A stretch of 41,393 bases of DNA from DASPHG01 sp035629775 (GTDB taxonomy: Bacteria; Actinomycetota; Thermoleophilia; Solirubrobacterales; Thermoleophilaceae). The DNA lies in contig DASPHG010000005.1 of the NCBI GenBank assembly GCA_035629775.1, forward strand, positions 1 to 41,393. Reading direction: 5' to 3'. Below, piece by piece: positions 16,593-24,631 of this stretch. The notes beneath the pieces are model-generated. The model searched no databases and was not told the DNA's origin. It saw only the letters and a program-made list of their open reading frames with translations. Positions within the stretch are counted from its first letter, which is position 1. Each line of letters starts with the position of its first letter. A program made the position numbers and the translations under genes.

Positions 16593-17678
16593 ATGCGGCC
16601 CGTCTACTACCTGGCGATCTTCATCCCCGCGGCGGTCGCGCTCGAGCTGGCGCACGCCTCACCGGTCCTGATCTTCACGGCGGCTGCGCTCGGCGTAATC
16701 CCGACGGCCGCGCTGATGGGCACTGCGACCGAGGAGCTCGCCGAGCGGACGGGGCCCGGCATTGGCGGCTTCCTGAACGTCACGTTCGGCAACGCGCCCG
16801 AGCTGATCATCGCCCTATTCGCGCTCGAGGCAGGGCTGCACGAGGTCGTCAAGGCGTCGATCGTCGGCTCGATCATCGGGAACATCCTGCTCGTGCTCGG
16901 AGCGGCGATGCTCGTGGGCGGCTGGAACCGCGACAAGCAGACGTTCAACCGCACGGCGGCGAACGCCCAGTCGGCGATGCTGCTCCTGGCCCTCGCGGCG
17001 CTGCTCCTGCCGGCCGCGTTCCAGCTCATCCACGGCGGCAGCCTGCCCGGCGTCGGCGAGGAGCGCCACCCGTTCTCCGACGAGGTGGAGGACCTCTCGC
17101 TCGGCGTGGCAATCATCCTGATGGTGAGCTACGGGTTCGGCCTCCTGTTCTCCATGAAGACCCATCGGGCGGTCTTCAACCCGTACGACGAGCACGGCGA
17201 GGGCCACAGCTCCGCCGGCTGGTCGATCCGCAGGTCGATGGGCCTGCTGGCGATCGCCGCGGTGCTCGTCGGCTTGATGTCCGAGATCCTCGTTGGCTCG
17301 ATCTCCGAGGCGTCGCACGAAATCGGCCTCTCCGAGTTCTTCGTCGGCGTCTTCGTGGTCGCGATCGTCGGGAACGCCGCCGAGCACTGGGTCGCCGTGC
17401 TCGTCGCCGCGAAGGACAAGATGGACCTGGCCGTGAACATCGCGATCGGCTCGAGCGCGCAGATCGCGCTGTTCGTTGCCCCCCTGCTCGTGCTCCTGTC
17501 CTACGTGATCGGCCCGGAGCCGATGCCACTCGTCTTCAACGGCTACGAGCTGGGCGCGATGCTGTTCGCCGTCCTGATCGCGAACTTCCTGACCCAGGAG
17601 GGCGAGTCGAACTGGTTCGAGGGCGTGCAGCTACTCAGCCTGTACGCCGTCCTCGGCCTCGTCTTCTACTTCGCTTGA
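16593..17678 (+). CDS. cax: Calcium/proton exchanger (CaCA superfamily, Cax type)
   Basis: 361 residues with about eleven hydrophobic segments and the two alpha repeats of cation exchangers: GGFLNVTFGNAPELIIALFAL near residue 57, and FVVAIVGNAAEHWVAVLVAAKDKMDLAVNIAIGSSAQIALF near 255. Acidic residues in the GNAPE and GNAAEH motifs bind Ca2+. It exports Ca2+ in exchange for H+ across the cytoplasmic membrane. ATG 16593 follows TAACCT by nine bases and needs no SD. The 3' end overlaps the TerC gene on the other strand by 48 bases. Confidence 0.9.
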   Translation: MRPVYYLAIFIPAAVALELAHASPVLIFTAAALGVIPTAALMGTATEELAERTGPGIGGFLNVTFGNAPELIIALFALEAGLHEVVKASIVGSIIGNILLVLGAAMLVGGWNRDKQTFNRTAANAQSAMLLLALAALLLPAAFQLIHGGSLPGVGEERHPFSDEVEDLSLGVAIILMVSYGFGLLFSMKTHRAVFNPYDEHGEGHSSAGWSIRRSMGLLAIAAVLVGLMSEILVGSISEASHEIGLSEFFVGVFVVAIVGNAAEHWVAVLVAAKDKMDLAVNIAIGSSAQIALFVAPLLVLLSYVIGPEPMPLVFNGYELGAMLFAVLIANFLTQEGESNWFEGVQLLSLYAVLGLVFYFA

Positions 17679-18581
17679 GTCCTTCCACACGCTGAGCCCG
17701 ATCCCGACGGCGAACGACGCCGCCACCATCGCGAGGCTGGCCTGCGGGCTGACATGGAAGAGATCCTCGGTCAGCAGCTTGACCGCCACGAGGCCGAGCA
17801 CGAACGCGATCGTCTCGTCGAGGTAGCGGAACCGGCGCATCAGGCCCTCCACGAGCACGAACAGCGCCCGCAGGCCGAGCAGGGCGAAGATGTTCCCCAT
17901 CCAGATGAGGATCGGGTCCTGGGTGATGGCGAACGCGGCCGGGATCGAGTCGATCGCGAAGGCGATGTCGGCGAACACGATCGCCGCGAGGCACAGGAAC
18001 AGGGGCGTCGCGTGCCTCGCACCGTCGACGTGCATGAACCAGTGATGGCCGTGATAGGTCCCCGTGACCGGGAAGAAGCGCCGCACGATCCGCACCATCA
18101 GGTTGCGGTCGGGATCCACGTTCTCCGCGACGCCTTTCCAGATCCGCACCGCGAGCACCAGCAGCAGCACCCCCAGCACGTAGAGCACGAACTCGAACTG
18201 CTCGATCAGGGCGATCCCGCCGGCGATCGCGAGGCCGCGCAGGACCAGCGCGAAGACGATCCCCCAGAAGAGCAGCCGGGCGCGCAGCTCGAACGGCACG
18301 GCGAAGTAGGCGAACAGCAGGATGAAGACGAACAGGTTGTCGAGCGACAGCGAGCGCTCGATCAGGTAGACCGTCGTGTAGAGCACCGCCGCGTCGCCGC
18401 CGTCCACCGCCCAGACGACCAGCGCGGCGGCGAGGCTGACGGCCAGCCAGCCGATTGACCACCAGACGCCCTCGCGGAAGCTCGGCTCGCGGCCGCGCGC
18501 GAAGAACCGGAGGTCGACCAGCAGGAAGACGACAAGCGCGACGCCGAGCGCCGCGTACGGGGCGACGCTGCTCAAGTCCAC
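17631..18581 (-). CDS. TerC/Alx family integral membrane protein (metal ion exporter)
   Basis: 316 residues with about nine transmembrane helices. Family hallmarks are the acidic membrane motifs SLSLDNLFVFILLF and FADIAFAIDSIPAAFAI, plus GNIFALLGLRALFVLVEGL. TerC/Alx proteins are known as manganese (or tellurite-linked) exporters. It starts at GTG 18581, four bases downstream of the lipoprotein stop, so the two are an operon. It overlaps the Ca2+/H+ exchanger gene tail to tail by 48 bases: two metal exporters end in each other. The C-terminus is acidic. Confidence 0.9.
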   Translation of the reverse strand: MDLSSVAPYAALGVALVVFLLVDLRFFARGREPSFREGVWWSIGWLAVSLAAALVVWAVDGGDAAVLYTTVYLIERSLSLDNLFVFILLFAYFAVPFELRARLLFWGIVFALVLRGLAIAGGIALIEQFEFVLYVLGVLLLVLAVRIWKGVAENVDPDRNLMVRIVRRFFPVTGTYHGHHWFMHVDGARHATPLFLCLAAIVFADIAFAIDSIPAAFAITQDPILIWMGNIFALLGLRALFVLVEGLMRRFRYLDETIAFVLGLVAVKLLTEDLFHVSPQASLAMVAASFAVGIGLSVWKDSSEVEDEAEDGVQAE

Positions 18582-18585
18582 CGCG

Positions 18586-19665
18586 CTACTCGAGAAGCGG
18601 TTCGCAGAAGGCCTCGCTGGTCTGGTCGTCGGGCAGCGCCCGGACGCAGTCCTCGTAGAGCTCCTGCTGCTCGGATTCGGTCTCCGGCGCCGCCTCGGGT
18701 GGGGCCGGCGGGGCGACGGCGCCGCCGCCGAACAGCCCCTCGAGCTGCGTCGTCAGTTCGCTGACCGGCCGCGCGTTCTCCGGGGCCGAGACCTCCTGGG
18801 CGGCGCCGATGTTCGCGAACTCGATCGAGAACGAGATCACGCCGCTCTCGAGTCCGCCCACCCGTTCGCGCGCGTCCTCCGGCACCTCGAAGCCGAGATC
18901 CGCCGACAGGCGGTGCAGACGCTCGTCGTCCTTCCCGACATAGGCGTCGAAGCGCGGATCGGAGACGACGTCCTCGATCTGCTCCTGCTGCTCGTCGCTG
19001 AGGGTCGGCGGAGCCTGCTCGGCGATCGCGCCGCCGAGCTGCGATGCCTCCGCGACGACCGTGTTCAGGTCGTCGAGGATTCGCGCGACGTCCAGGTTCC
19101 CGGACACGTGGGTCGTCAGCACGTCCGCGACCTCCTCGTCGCCCTCCACCTCCGCGTCCACGACCCAGTCGCGCGGGGTCACGCCAAAGTCCTCGAGGTC
19201 TCGATCGCCCTCTGTCTCGCGGCTCGCCAGCAGCTGGCGATTCAGGTTCTCGACGGTCTCGCGGCTGACCTCGTAGTCGGTGCCCTGCAGGCCGATGAAC
19301 GCTCGATCGCCCGTCGAGGTCAGCCCCGCTTCGAAGCTCTGCCCCTGCGCCTGGATCGTCACGTTCCAATCGACCGCCGGGAGGGCGCCGTCGGGGTCCG
19401 AGTGGTAGGGCCCGGTGAGCGTGATCTGGACCGGTTCCTCGAGCTCGGCCGCGCCCTCGAGCTCGAGCTCGATGTCCAGCGTGATGTCCGCCGAGTCGAT
19501 CGAGTTCGCGAAGGCGATGTCGAGGAGCTCGGTGGCCGACTCCGTCGCAGCGTCGTCGTCCCCCCCGCACCCCACGACGAGTGCGCCGGCGAGCACGGCA
19601 GGGAGGAGCATCGCAACGGCACGTCGAAGCGATCCTGGCACGGCGGGCAGGCTACTAGGAGGCAT
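18586..19665 (-). CDS. Lipoprotein, LppX/LprAFG-like
   Basis: About 360 residues. The signal peptide ends with the lipobox LVVGC, so Cys is lipidated and the protein is on the outer face of the membrane. The mature domain reads as a long acidic beta-rich chain resembling mycobacterial LppX/LprAFG proteins, with ITLDIELELEGAAEL and LNRQLLASRETEGDRDLEDFGV segments and a C-terminal cysteine pair. I chose ATG 19665 because the hydrophobic stretch follows about 16 residues later. It is co-oriented with and 4 bases before the TerC gene. Ligand is unknown; lipid binding is an inference from the family. Confidence 0.75.
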   Translation of the reverse strand: MPPSSLPAVPGSLRRAVAMLLPAVLAGALVVGCGGDDDAATESATELLDIAFANSIDSADITLDIELELEGAAELEEPVQITLTGPYHSDPDGALPAVDWNVTIQAQGQSFEAGLTSTGDRAFIGLQGTDYEVSRETVENLNRQLLASRETEGDRDLEDFGVTPRDWVVDAEVEGDEEVADVLTTHVSGNLDVARILDDLNTVVAEASQLGGAIAEQAPPTLSDEQQEQIEDVVSDPRFDAYVGKDDERLHRLSADLGFEVPEDARERVGGLESGVISFSIEFANIGAAQEVSAPENARPVSELTTQLEGLFGGGAVAPPAPPEAAPETESEQQELYEDCVRALPDDQTSEAFCEPLLE

Positions 19666-19709
19666 GAATCGATCCGCAACTACACCTCGACTCAATCGTT
19701 AGGAACCTG

Positions 19710-20954
19710 ATGCTGCTAGCGGGAGCCGTAGCGCTCGTCCTGCTCCTCACCGCCCCGCCCGCCCTGGCGGGCGATTCGGTGCTGGTCGTGCGGGGGGACC
19801 AGATCGTCGAGCAGTGGGACCCCTACCTCGAGCCGGACCACGATCTCGTCACGCCGGACCCGCCCCCTCCCGGTGCCACGCCCGCCGCCAGCGGTGGCGT
19901 CAAGAAGCTGCTCGCACGCGCACGGCGCAAGGGCAAGATCTCCGAGCGCCAGCACGAGCGCTTCACGCGCATCTACGACGAGGCGCGCGCGGTGTACTCG
20001 GACCGCGACATCGGTCGCCGCTGCCGCACCCAGCTCGGCCGCGTCCTGGGGATCCTGAACTCGATCGCGCAGCGCGGGAGCCTGAAGCCCAGCCGGATGC
20101 CCGCGCTCTTCCTGCAGCTCGAGCGGAACACCGAGTTCTGGCAGCAGGAGCCCGACGTCGGGCTCGGGGAGCGGGTCATGTTCGGCCGCGACCCGCTCCT
20201 CCTCCAGCACTACGCGGGCTACGGCCTCCAGATCCAGCCGCTCGGCAACTTCGGCAAGGCGAACGGGCTCTGGCGGGAATGCAAGGAGCGCCCGGACGAC
20301 TGTCGGCCGAAGCGCCTGCGCCTGCTGCTCGAATCGATGCTCCGCGTGGCGTCGCGGCGGGCGGGCGGCAAGGCCTGGGAGTACTGGTTCCCGTTCGGCG
20401 GCGGCTACCCGCCGTGGGCGAGCGGCATGGCGCAGGCCACCGGAATGCAGGCGCTCGCGCGCGGTGCCGCCTTCTTCGACGAGCCGCGCTACCTGAAGGC
20501 GGCCGGAAAGGCGCTGCCGCTGTTCCTAGAGCCGCCGCCGACCGGCGTGCGCGTGCGCTCGAAGCGCGGCAACCACTACCTCCTCTACTCGTTCGATCCG
20601 CGCCTGCGCATCCTGAACGGGTTCCTCCAGGCGGTCACCGGGCTGCACGACTACGCCCGCGCGAGCGACGACCGCCGCGCCCGGAGGCTCTGGCGCGCGG
20701 GCGACCGGCGCGCACGCAGGGAGGTGCCGCGCTACGACACCGGCAACTGGTCGTACTACGCGCTCCCGAACAAGAACCTCTCGACGTGGAGCTACCACGT
20801 GCTCGTGACCGAGTTCCTCCAGAACCTCTGCGAGCGGCTCGGCGCGCGCGTGTACTGCAAGACGGCGCGCCGGTTCAACCGGTACTCGGAGCGCCGGGGC
20901 GGCCCGCCGCCGCCCGGCCCGCCGGCGCGCGGCAGGCGATGCGGGTACCTCTAG
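19710..20954 (+). CDS. Secreted D-glucuronyl C5-epimerase-like protein (copy 1)
   Basis: 414 residues: a signal peptide (ending PPALAG), a helical N-terminal region, then the D-glucuronyl C5-epimerase C-terminal domain. Matching motifs are LLQHYAGYGLQIQPLGNFGKANGLW, FGGGYPPWASGMAQATGMQAL, RGNHYLLYSFDPRLRILNGFLQAVTGLHDYA and RYDTGNWSYY. In animals such enzymes convert glucuronate to iduronate in heparan chains; bacterial homologues may act on surface polysaccharide. The likely substrate-binding Tyr residues in the NHYLLY and YDTGNWSYY segments are present. It overlaps the second copy by 16 bases. Catalytic activity is unproven. Confidence 0.8.
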   Translation: MLLAGAVALVLLLTAPPALAGDSVLVVRGDQIVEQWDPYLEPDHDLVTPDPPPPGATPAASGGVKKLLARARRKGKISERQHERFTRIYDEARAVYSDRDIGRRCRTQLGRVLGILNSIAQRGSLKPSRMPALFLQLERNTEFWQQEPDVGLGERVMFGRDPLLLQHYAGYGLQIQPLGNFGKANGLWRECKERPDDCRPKRLRLLLESMLRVASRRAGGKAWEYWFPFGGGYPPWASGMAQATGMQALARGAAFFDEPRYLKAAGKALPLFLEPPPTGVRVRSKRGNHYLLYSFDPRLRILNGFLQAVTGLHDYARASDDRRARRLWRAGDRRARREVPRYDTGNWSYYALPNKNLSTWSYHVLVTEFLQNLCERLGARVYCKTARRFNRYSERRGGPPPPGPPARGRRCGYL

Positions 20955-22393
20955 CCGCGCTGGTCATCCTGGCGGCGGGCGCCGCGCCGGCAGCCGCCGC
21001 GCCGGTCCTCGCGGTCGGGCCGGATCGGACCGTCCTGCGCGACGACCCCCATCTGCCCCCGCGCGCCACGAGCGACCTGCCGCCGCCCCCCGACGGCGCA
21101 TCGGCCCAGCGTGGCCGCCCGGCGGCGACCCTGCGGGGTGGCCGCCGCAAGGTCCGTCGCGCCCTCGCCCGGGCGCTCGACCGCGGCCAGATCACGCCGG
21201 CGGAACACGACGAGTGGAGAGCCGTCTACCGGGAGGCGCTCGACATGCGCCAGCGCCTGGCGGGCGCGCGCCAGGACCAGCTGAGTGCGGTCATCGAGAC
21301 GCTCGAGGACATCACCGTGGCGGGCGGGCTCAAGGCCAGCCGGATGCCCGCGCTCTTCCTCCAGCTCGCGCGCAACACGGAGTACTGGCCCGACGAGCCC
21401 TACCCCGCGAGCGGCCAGCGCGTGGTCTTCGCCGGTAGCCGGATCGTCTTCCAGCACTACGCCGGCCAGGGGCTCCAGATCCAGCCGCTCGCCAACTTCG
21501 GCAAGGCGAACGCCCTGTGGCGCGACGGGCACGTGAACCGGCTCCGGGGATTGGTCGACGAGCTCGTCGCGATCGCATCGCGCCGCGCGGGCTTCACGAC
21601 CTGGGAGTACTGGTTCGAATTCGGCGGCGGGTCGCCACCCTGGACGAGCGCGATGGCCCAGGGCACGGCGATCCAGGCGCTGACGCGCGCGTCCGACCTG
21701 TTGGCCGACCCGAGCTACGGACGGGTCGCGCGACGCGCGGTCGGCGCCTTCCGCAAGCGGGCGCCGCGCGGCGTGCGGGTGCGCGGGATGGACGGCGGCA
21801 ACCACTACCTGATCTACTCGTTCTCGAAGGGGCTGCGGGTGCTGAACGCGTTCGCGCAGTCGCTCACGGGGCTCTACGACTACGCGGCCGCCACCGGCGA
21901 GGATCGCGCGCTCGAGCTGTTCGAGGCCGGCGACCGGTCGCTGCGCGCGGAGCTGCCGCGCTACGACACGGGCGCCTGGACCCTGTACTCGCTCGGCGGC
22001 GCCGAGGCGACGCTCGAGTACCACGAGCTCGCCACCGGCTTCATGTCGAACCTCTGCGACCGGCTGGCCGACGTGGCGCACTGCGATGCGGCCGCACGGT
22101 TCGAGCGCTACACGCGTGAGTCGCCCCGCCTGCGGCTGCGCACGCACCGGCTGGTCGAGGACGGGCCCCGGCGCGTGCGCTTCCGCCTTTCCAAGGGGTC
22201 GACCGTGCGGATCACGATCAGCCGCCGGGGCAGCGTCGTCCACTCCGCCTCCGCCTACGTCCCGTACGGCATTCGCTCGTTCGCGTGGGTTCCGCCCCGG
22301 CCCGGCGAGTACGTGGTCACGCTCGCCGCGGAGTCCTTCGACGGCACCAGGGGCTCGACCAGCGGGACGATCATCGTCCGCGAGCGACCCTAG
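20939..22393 (+). CDS. Secreted D-glucuronyl C5-epimerase-like protein (copy 2, with C-terminal beta domain)
   Basis: 484 residues, a tandem paralogue of the previous protein. Signal peptide MRVPLAALVILAAGAAPAAAA. The shared motifs are FQHYAGQGLQIQPLANFGKANALW, FGGGSPPWTSAMAQGTAIQAL, GGNHYLIYSFSKGLRVLNAFAQSLTGLYDYA and RYDTGAWTLYSLGG. It differs by an extra C-terminal ~90 residues (VRITISRRGSVVHSASAYVPYG...GEYVVTLAAESFDGTRGSTSG), an Ig-like beta domain that copy 1 lacks. ATG 20939 lies within the end of copy 1, so expression is coupled. The pair may act together or on different polymers at the cell surface. Confidence 0.8.
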   Translation: MRVPLAALVILAAGAAPAAAAPVLAVGPDRTVLRDDPHLPPRATSDLPPPPDGASAQRGRPAATLRGGRRKVRRALARALDRGQITPAEHDEWRAVYREALDMRQRLAGARQDQLSAVIETLEDITVAGGLKASRMPALFLQLARNTEYWPDEPYPASGQRVVFAGSRIVFQHYAGQGLQIQPLANFGKANALWRDGHVNRLRGLVDELVAIASRRAGFTTWEYWFEFGGGSPPWTSAMAQGTAIQALTRASDLLADPSYGRVARRAVGAFRKRAPRGVRVRGMDGGNHYLIYSFSKGLRVLNAFAQSLTGLYDYAAATGEDRALELFEAGDRSLRAELPRYDTGAWTLYSLGGAEATLEYHELATGFMSNLCDRLADVAHCDAAARFERYTRESPRLRLRTHRLVEDGPRRVRFRLSKGSTVRITISRRGSVVHSASAYVPYGIRSFAWVPPRPGEYVVTLAAESFDGTRGSTSGTIIVRERP

Positions 22394-22398
22394 GCCCG

Positions 22399-22404
22399 TA
22401 CGAT
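22399..22404 (+). promoter_or_regulatory. -10 box TACGAT of the ArsA-like gene
   Basis: TACGAT lies seven bases before the second ATG (22412). The first ATG (22403) overlaps this box, so 22412 is the better start and the transcript is probably leaderless. Confidence 0.45.
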
Positions 22405-22411
22405 GGCGCCG

Positions 22412-23617
22412 ATGGCGCCCCGAACGATCCTCTACACCGGCAAGGGTGGTGTCGGCAAGACCAGCGTCGCCGCCGCCACCGCGCGCCGCTGCGCCGCGGC
22501 CGGCCTGCGCACGATCGTGGTCTCGACCGACCCGGCCCACAGCCTGTCGGACTCGCTCGAGGCCGAGCTGGGCGGGGCGCCCACGCTGTGCGCCCCGCTT
22601 CTGTGGGGACAGGAGGTCCAGGCGCAGGAAGAGATGGAGCGCAACTGGGAGGCGGTGTCGGACTGGCTCGGCGAGCTCTTGGCCGACCGGGGCGTTGACC
22701 CGATCTCCGCCGAGGAGCTGACCGTCCCGCCCGGGATGGACGAGCTCTTCTCGCTGCTCCAGATCAAGGCGCACCACGAATCGGACGCCTACGACGTGAT
22801 CGTGGTCGACTGCGCGCCCACCGGCGAGACGCTGCGACTCCTGTCGTTCCCGGACGTTGCGAGCTGGTGGCTCGAGAAGGTCTTCCCGTGGGAGCGGCGC
22901 GTGATGTCCGCGGCACGGCCGCTCGCGAAGACGTTCCTCGACGTTTCGCTGCCGGGCGAGGCGGTCTACGACGACGTGGAGCGGCTCGTGCGCAACCTCG
23001 TGGCGATGAACGGGATCCTTCGCGACCGCGCCCAAACCTCGATCCGGCTGGTGATGAACCCCGACCGGATGGTGGTCAAGGAGGCGATGCGCACCTTCAC
23101 CTACCTGAACCTGTACGGCTATCTGACCGACGCGGTCGTCGTGAACCGGGTCTTCCCGCCGGAGATGAACGGGTTCTTCGAGGCCTGGCGCGTCCACCAG
23201 GCCGAGCAGATGGAGCTGGTGCGGTCGGCCTTCTCGCCGGTGCCCATCCTCACCGCGCCGTTCTTCGAGCGCGAGGTGATCGGCGCCGAGATGCTCGACC
23301 GGCTCGGCGACGAGGTCTTCGCGTCCGAGGACGCGGCGGCCGTGCTCCACGAGGAGCTGACGCAGGAGCTCCAGTCCGAGAACGGGAGCGCGACACTCCG
23401 GCTGCCCCTCCCGTTCGTGGAGAAGGGGGACATCGAGCTGAAGAAGGTCGGGCTCGAGGTGATCGTCCGCGTGGGCGGCCAGAAGCGCACGATCATCCTG
23501 CCGAACGCGATGGCCGGGTACCGTCCCGCGGGCGCGCGGTTCGAGGACGGCGCGCTGCACGTGGATTTCGAGAGGAGCGAGGGTGGAGCAGGAACGGGAC
23601 CAGCGGCTGCACGATGA
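22412..23617 (+). CDS. ArsA/Get3-family ATPase with C-terminal crystallin-like domain
   Basis: 401 residues. The deviant Walker A GKGGVGKTS is near the N-terminus, STDPAHSLSDSL is switch I and VIVVDCAPTGETLRLLSFP is switch II, all hallmarks of the ArsA/Get3 group. The C-terminal ~70 residues (LRLPLPFVEKGDIELKKVGLEVIVRVGGQKRTIILP) form an Hsp20-like domain as in many bacterial ArsA-like proteins. Anion export and membrane-protein targeting are both known family roles; no arsenic genes are near, so the role here is open. No ArsA cysteine triad is evident. The 3' end overlaps the next gene by 35 bases. Confidence 0.88.
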   Translation: MAPRTILYTGKGGVGKTSVAAATARRCAAAGLRTIVVSTDPAHSLSDSLEAELGGAPTLCAPLLWGQEVQAQEEMERNWEAVSDWLGELLADRGVDPISAEELTVPPGMDELFSLLQIKAHHESDAYDVIVVDCAPTGETLRLLSFPDVASWWLEKVFPWERRVMSAARPLAKTFLDVSLPGEAVYDDVERLVRNLVAMNGILRDRAQTSIRLVMNPDRMVVKEAMRTFTYLNLYGYLTDAVVVNRVFPPEMNGFFEAWRVHQAEQMELVRSAFSPVPILTAPFFEREVIGAEMLDRLGDEVFASEDAAAVLHEELTQELQSENGSATLRLPLPFVEKGDIELKKVGLEVIVRVGGQKRTIILPNAMAGYRPAGARFEDGALHVDFERSEGGAGTGPAAAR

Positions 23618-23870
23618 CTGGGCAAAGGAGTGGGAGCGCGAGTGGCGCGACGCTCCTCCGCCGCCGCCCCGCGGTGCCGGCCCTGACCTCGCCCCGCTAT
23701 TCGCGATCGCCGAGGCGCTCCGCCGCGGCGTCCCGCGCGAGCTCCAGGGCCAGTTCAACTCGCTTCTGCGCGAGGTCCTCCTGACCCTGCGCGCCCTGAT
23801 CGACTGGTACCTGGAGCGGCTCGACCGCGCCGACCGCCAGCCGGACGTCGAGGAGATCCGAATCGACTGA
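23583..23870 (+). CDS. Small helical partner of the ArsA-like ATPase (95 aa)
   Basis: GTG 23583 lies inside the ATPase gene (35-base overlap, different frame), so the two are translationally coupled. The product has a charged N-terminus (HDDWAKEWEREWRD), a Pro-rich hinge and an amphipathic helix (GQFNSLLREVLLTLRALIDWYLERL). It may dimerise with or dock on the ATPase; this is inferred from the overlap and helix only. The stop TGA is the first part of a long palindrome. I recognise no domain, but the protein looks real by codon use. Confidence 0.6.
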   Translation: MEQERDQRLHDDWAKEWEREWRDAPPPPPRGAGPDLAPLFAIAEALRRGVPRELQGQFNSLLREVLLTLRALIDWYLERLDRADRQPDVEEIRID

Positions 23871-23894
23871 ACAAGGGGCCAGGCCCCTTGTTCA
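23868..23894. terminator. 27-base palindrome TGAACAAGGGGCC-A-GGCCCCTTGTTCA
   Basis: Thirteen-base perfect arms separated by one A. The first three bases are the stop codon of the small ArsA-linked gene. It lies between two convergent genes and would form a strong hairpin with a minimal loop. There is no T-tract, so it may work as a bidirectional, Rho-independent-like or transcript-protecting element. Confidence 0.6.
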
Positions 23895-23900
23895 GCCTTG

Positions 23901-24116
23901 CTACACCGGGCCGATCTTGATGTCGCGCAGGCTGTGCTCGTCGGGCAGCTTCTCGAGCACCTCTCGGATGACGCGGTGGACGTCCGGCTCGTCGTGGCCG
24001 AAGTCGTCGAGAAGGGACTTCAGCGCGGTGTAGGTGATCTTCAGCTGGGCCGCGGTCAGGTCGAGCCGGTACGCGGTCTCGTCGGGGCCGATCAGCGGCA
24101 TCTCGTCTTCGCTCAT
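23901..24116 (-). CDS. Conserved hypothetical protein (71 aa)
   Basis: A small cytoplasmic protein with a predicted helix-rich core (LDLTAAQLKITYTALKSLLDDFGHDEPDVHRVIREVLEKLPDEHSLRDI). It resembles a two-helix adapter or a short binding module, but no family is recognised. ATG 24116 follows TACGCT by six bases. It is divergent from the EVE-domain gene with only 23 bases between start codons. The stop lies 6 bases from the palindrome that ends the ArsA operon. Confidence 0.6.
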   Translation of the reverse strand: MSEDEMPLIGPDETAYRLDLTAAQLKITYTALKSLLDDFGHDEPDVHRVIREVLEKLPDEHSLRDIKIGPV

Positions 24117-24139
24117 GCGTCCAGCGTAACCTGCGCGGC
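24117..24139. promoter_or_regulatory. Shared divergent leaderless promoter (24116- / 24140+)
   Basis: AGCGTAACCT holds the minus -10 TACGCT (rc of 24123-24128, 6 bases before ATG 24116) and the plus -10 TAACCT (24127-24132, 7 bases before ATG 24140). The two boxes share the central TA. No ribosome site fits on either side. Confidence 0.5.
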
Positions 24140-24631
24140 ATGGGATCGAAGACTTGGATCCTCACCGGCTCGCCCGAGAACTTCGCCGCCACCCGCGAGC
24201 ACGGGTTCCGCGTGATCGGGCTGAAGGAGGGGAGACGGAACTTCGCCGAGCAGATGGAGCCCGGCGACCTGATCGTCTTCTACCTGACCCGCGTCAAGGC
24301 GTTCGGCGGCGCCGTCCGGATCACCGGGGAGATGTACGAGGACCGCACGAAGATCTGGCCCGGCAAGCCGGGCAAGGCGGACCCCTATCCGTGGCGGTTC
24401 GAAACCGAGCCCGTCGTCGTGCTGGACGAGGGCGACTGGGTCGGGGCCGAGGACCTCGCGCCGGAGCTCGAGCACGCCCGCAAGTGGCCCGCCGAGCACT
24501 GGACGCTCGCCTTCCAGGGCCAGCTCCGGGCGGTGTCGGACGCCGACCGGGACCTGATCGTCGCGCGAATGCGCGGCGATGCCGGATCTCTGGGCCGCCT
24601 CCGCGAGCGGGTGCCGCAGCCGTCGCGGTGA
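24140..24631 (+). CDS. EVE domain protein (PUA-like)
   Basis: 163 residues, an EVE fold on its own: SKTWILTGSPENFAATREHGFRVIGL at the start, then RNFAEQMEPGDLIVFYLTRVKAFGGAVRITG, a segment matching the binding pocket of EVE/PUA-like readers. EVE domains are known or suspected to bind modified bases in nucleic acid. There is no accompanying nuclease or methylase here, so a housekeeping or defence role cannot be chosen. Starts at ATG 24140 in the compact divergent promoter. GTGA overlap with the next gene. Confidence 0.85.
   Translation: MGSKTWILTGSPENFAATREHGFRVIGLKEGRRNFAEQMEPGDLIVFYLTRVKAFGGAVRITGEMYEDRTKIWPGKPGKADPYPWRFETEPVVVLDEGDWVGAEDLAPELEHARKWPAEHWTLAFQGQLRAVSDADRDLIVARMRGDAGSLGRLRERVPQPSR

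Noticed and set aside
22403..22411. First ATG as the start of the ArsA-like gene
   Set aside because: It overlaps the TACGAT -10 box; the second ATG at 22412 fits the leaderless spacing.
20951..23758. A 935-codon open frame on the minus strand
   Set aside because: Antisense shadow of the epimerase-like and ArsA-like genes, whose motifs are clear on the plus strand.
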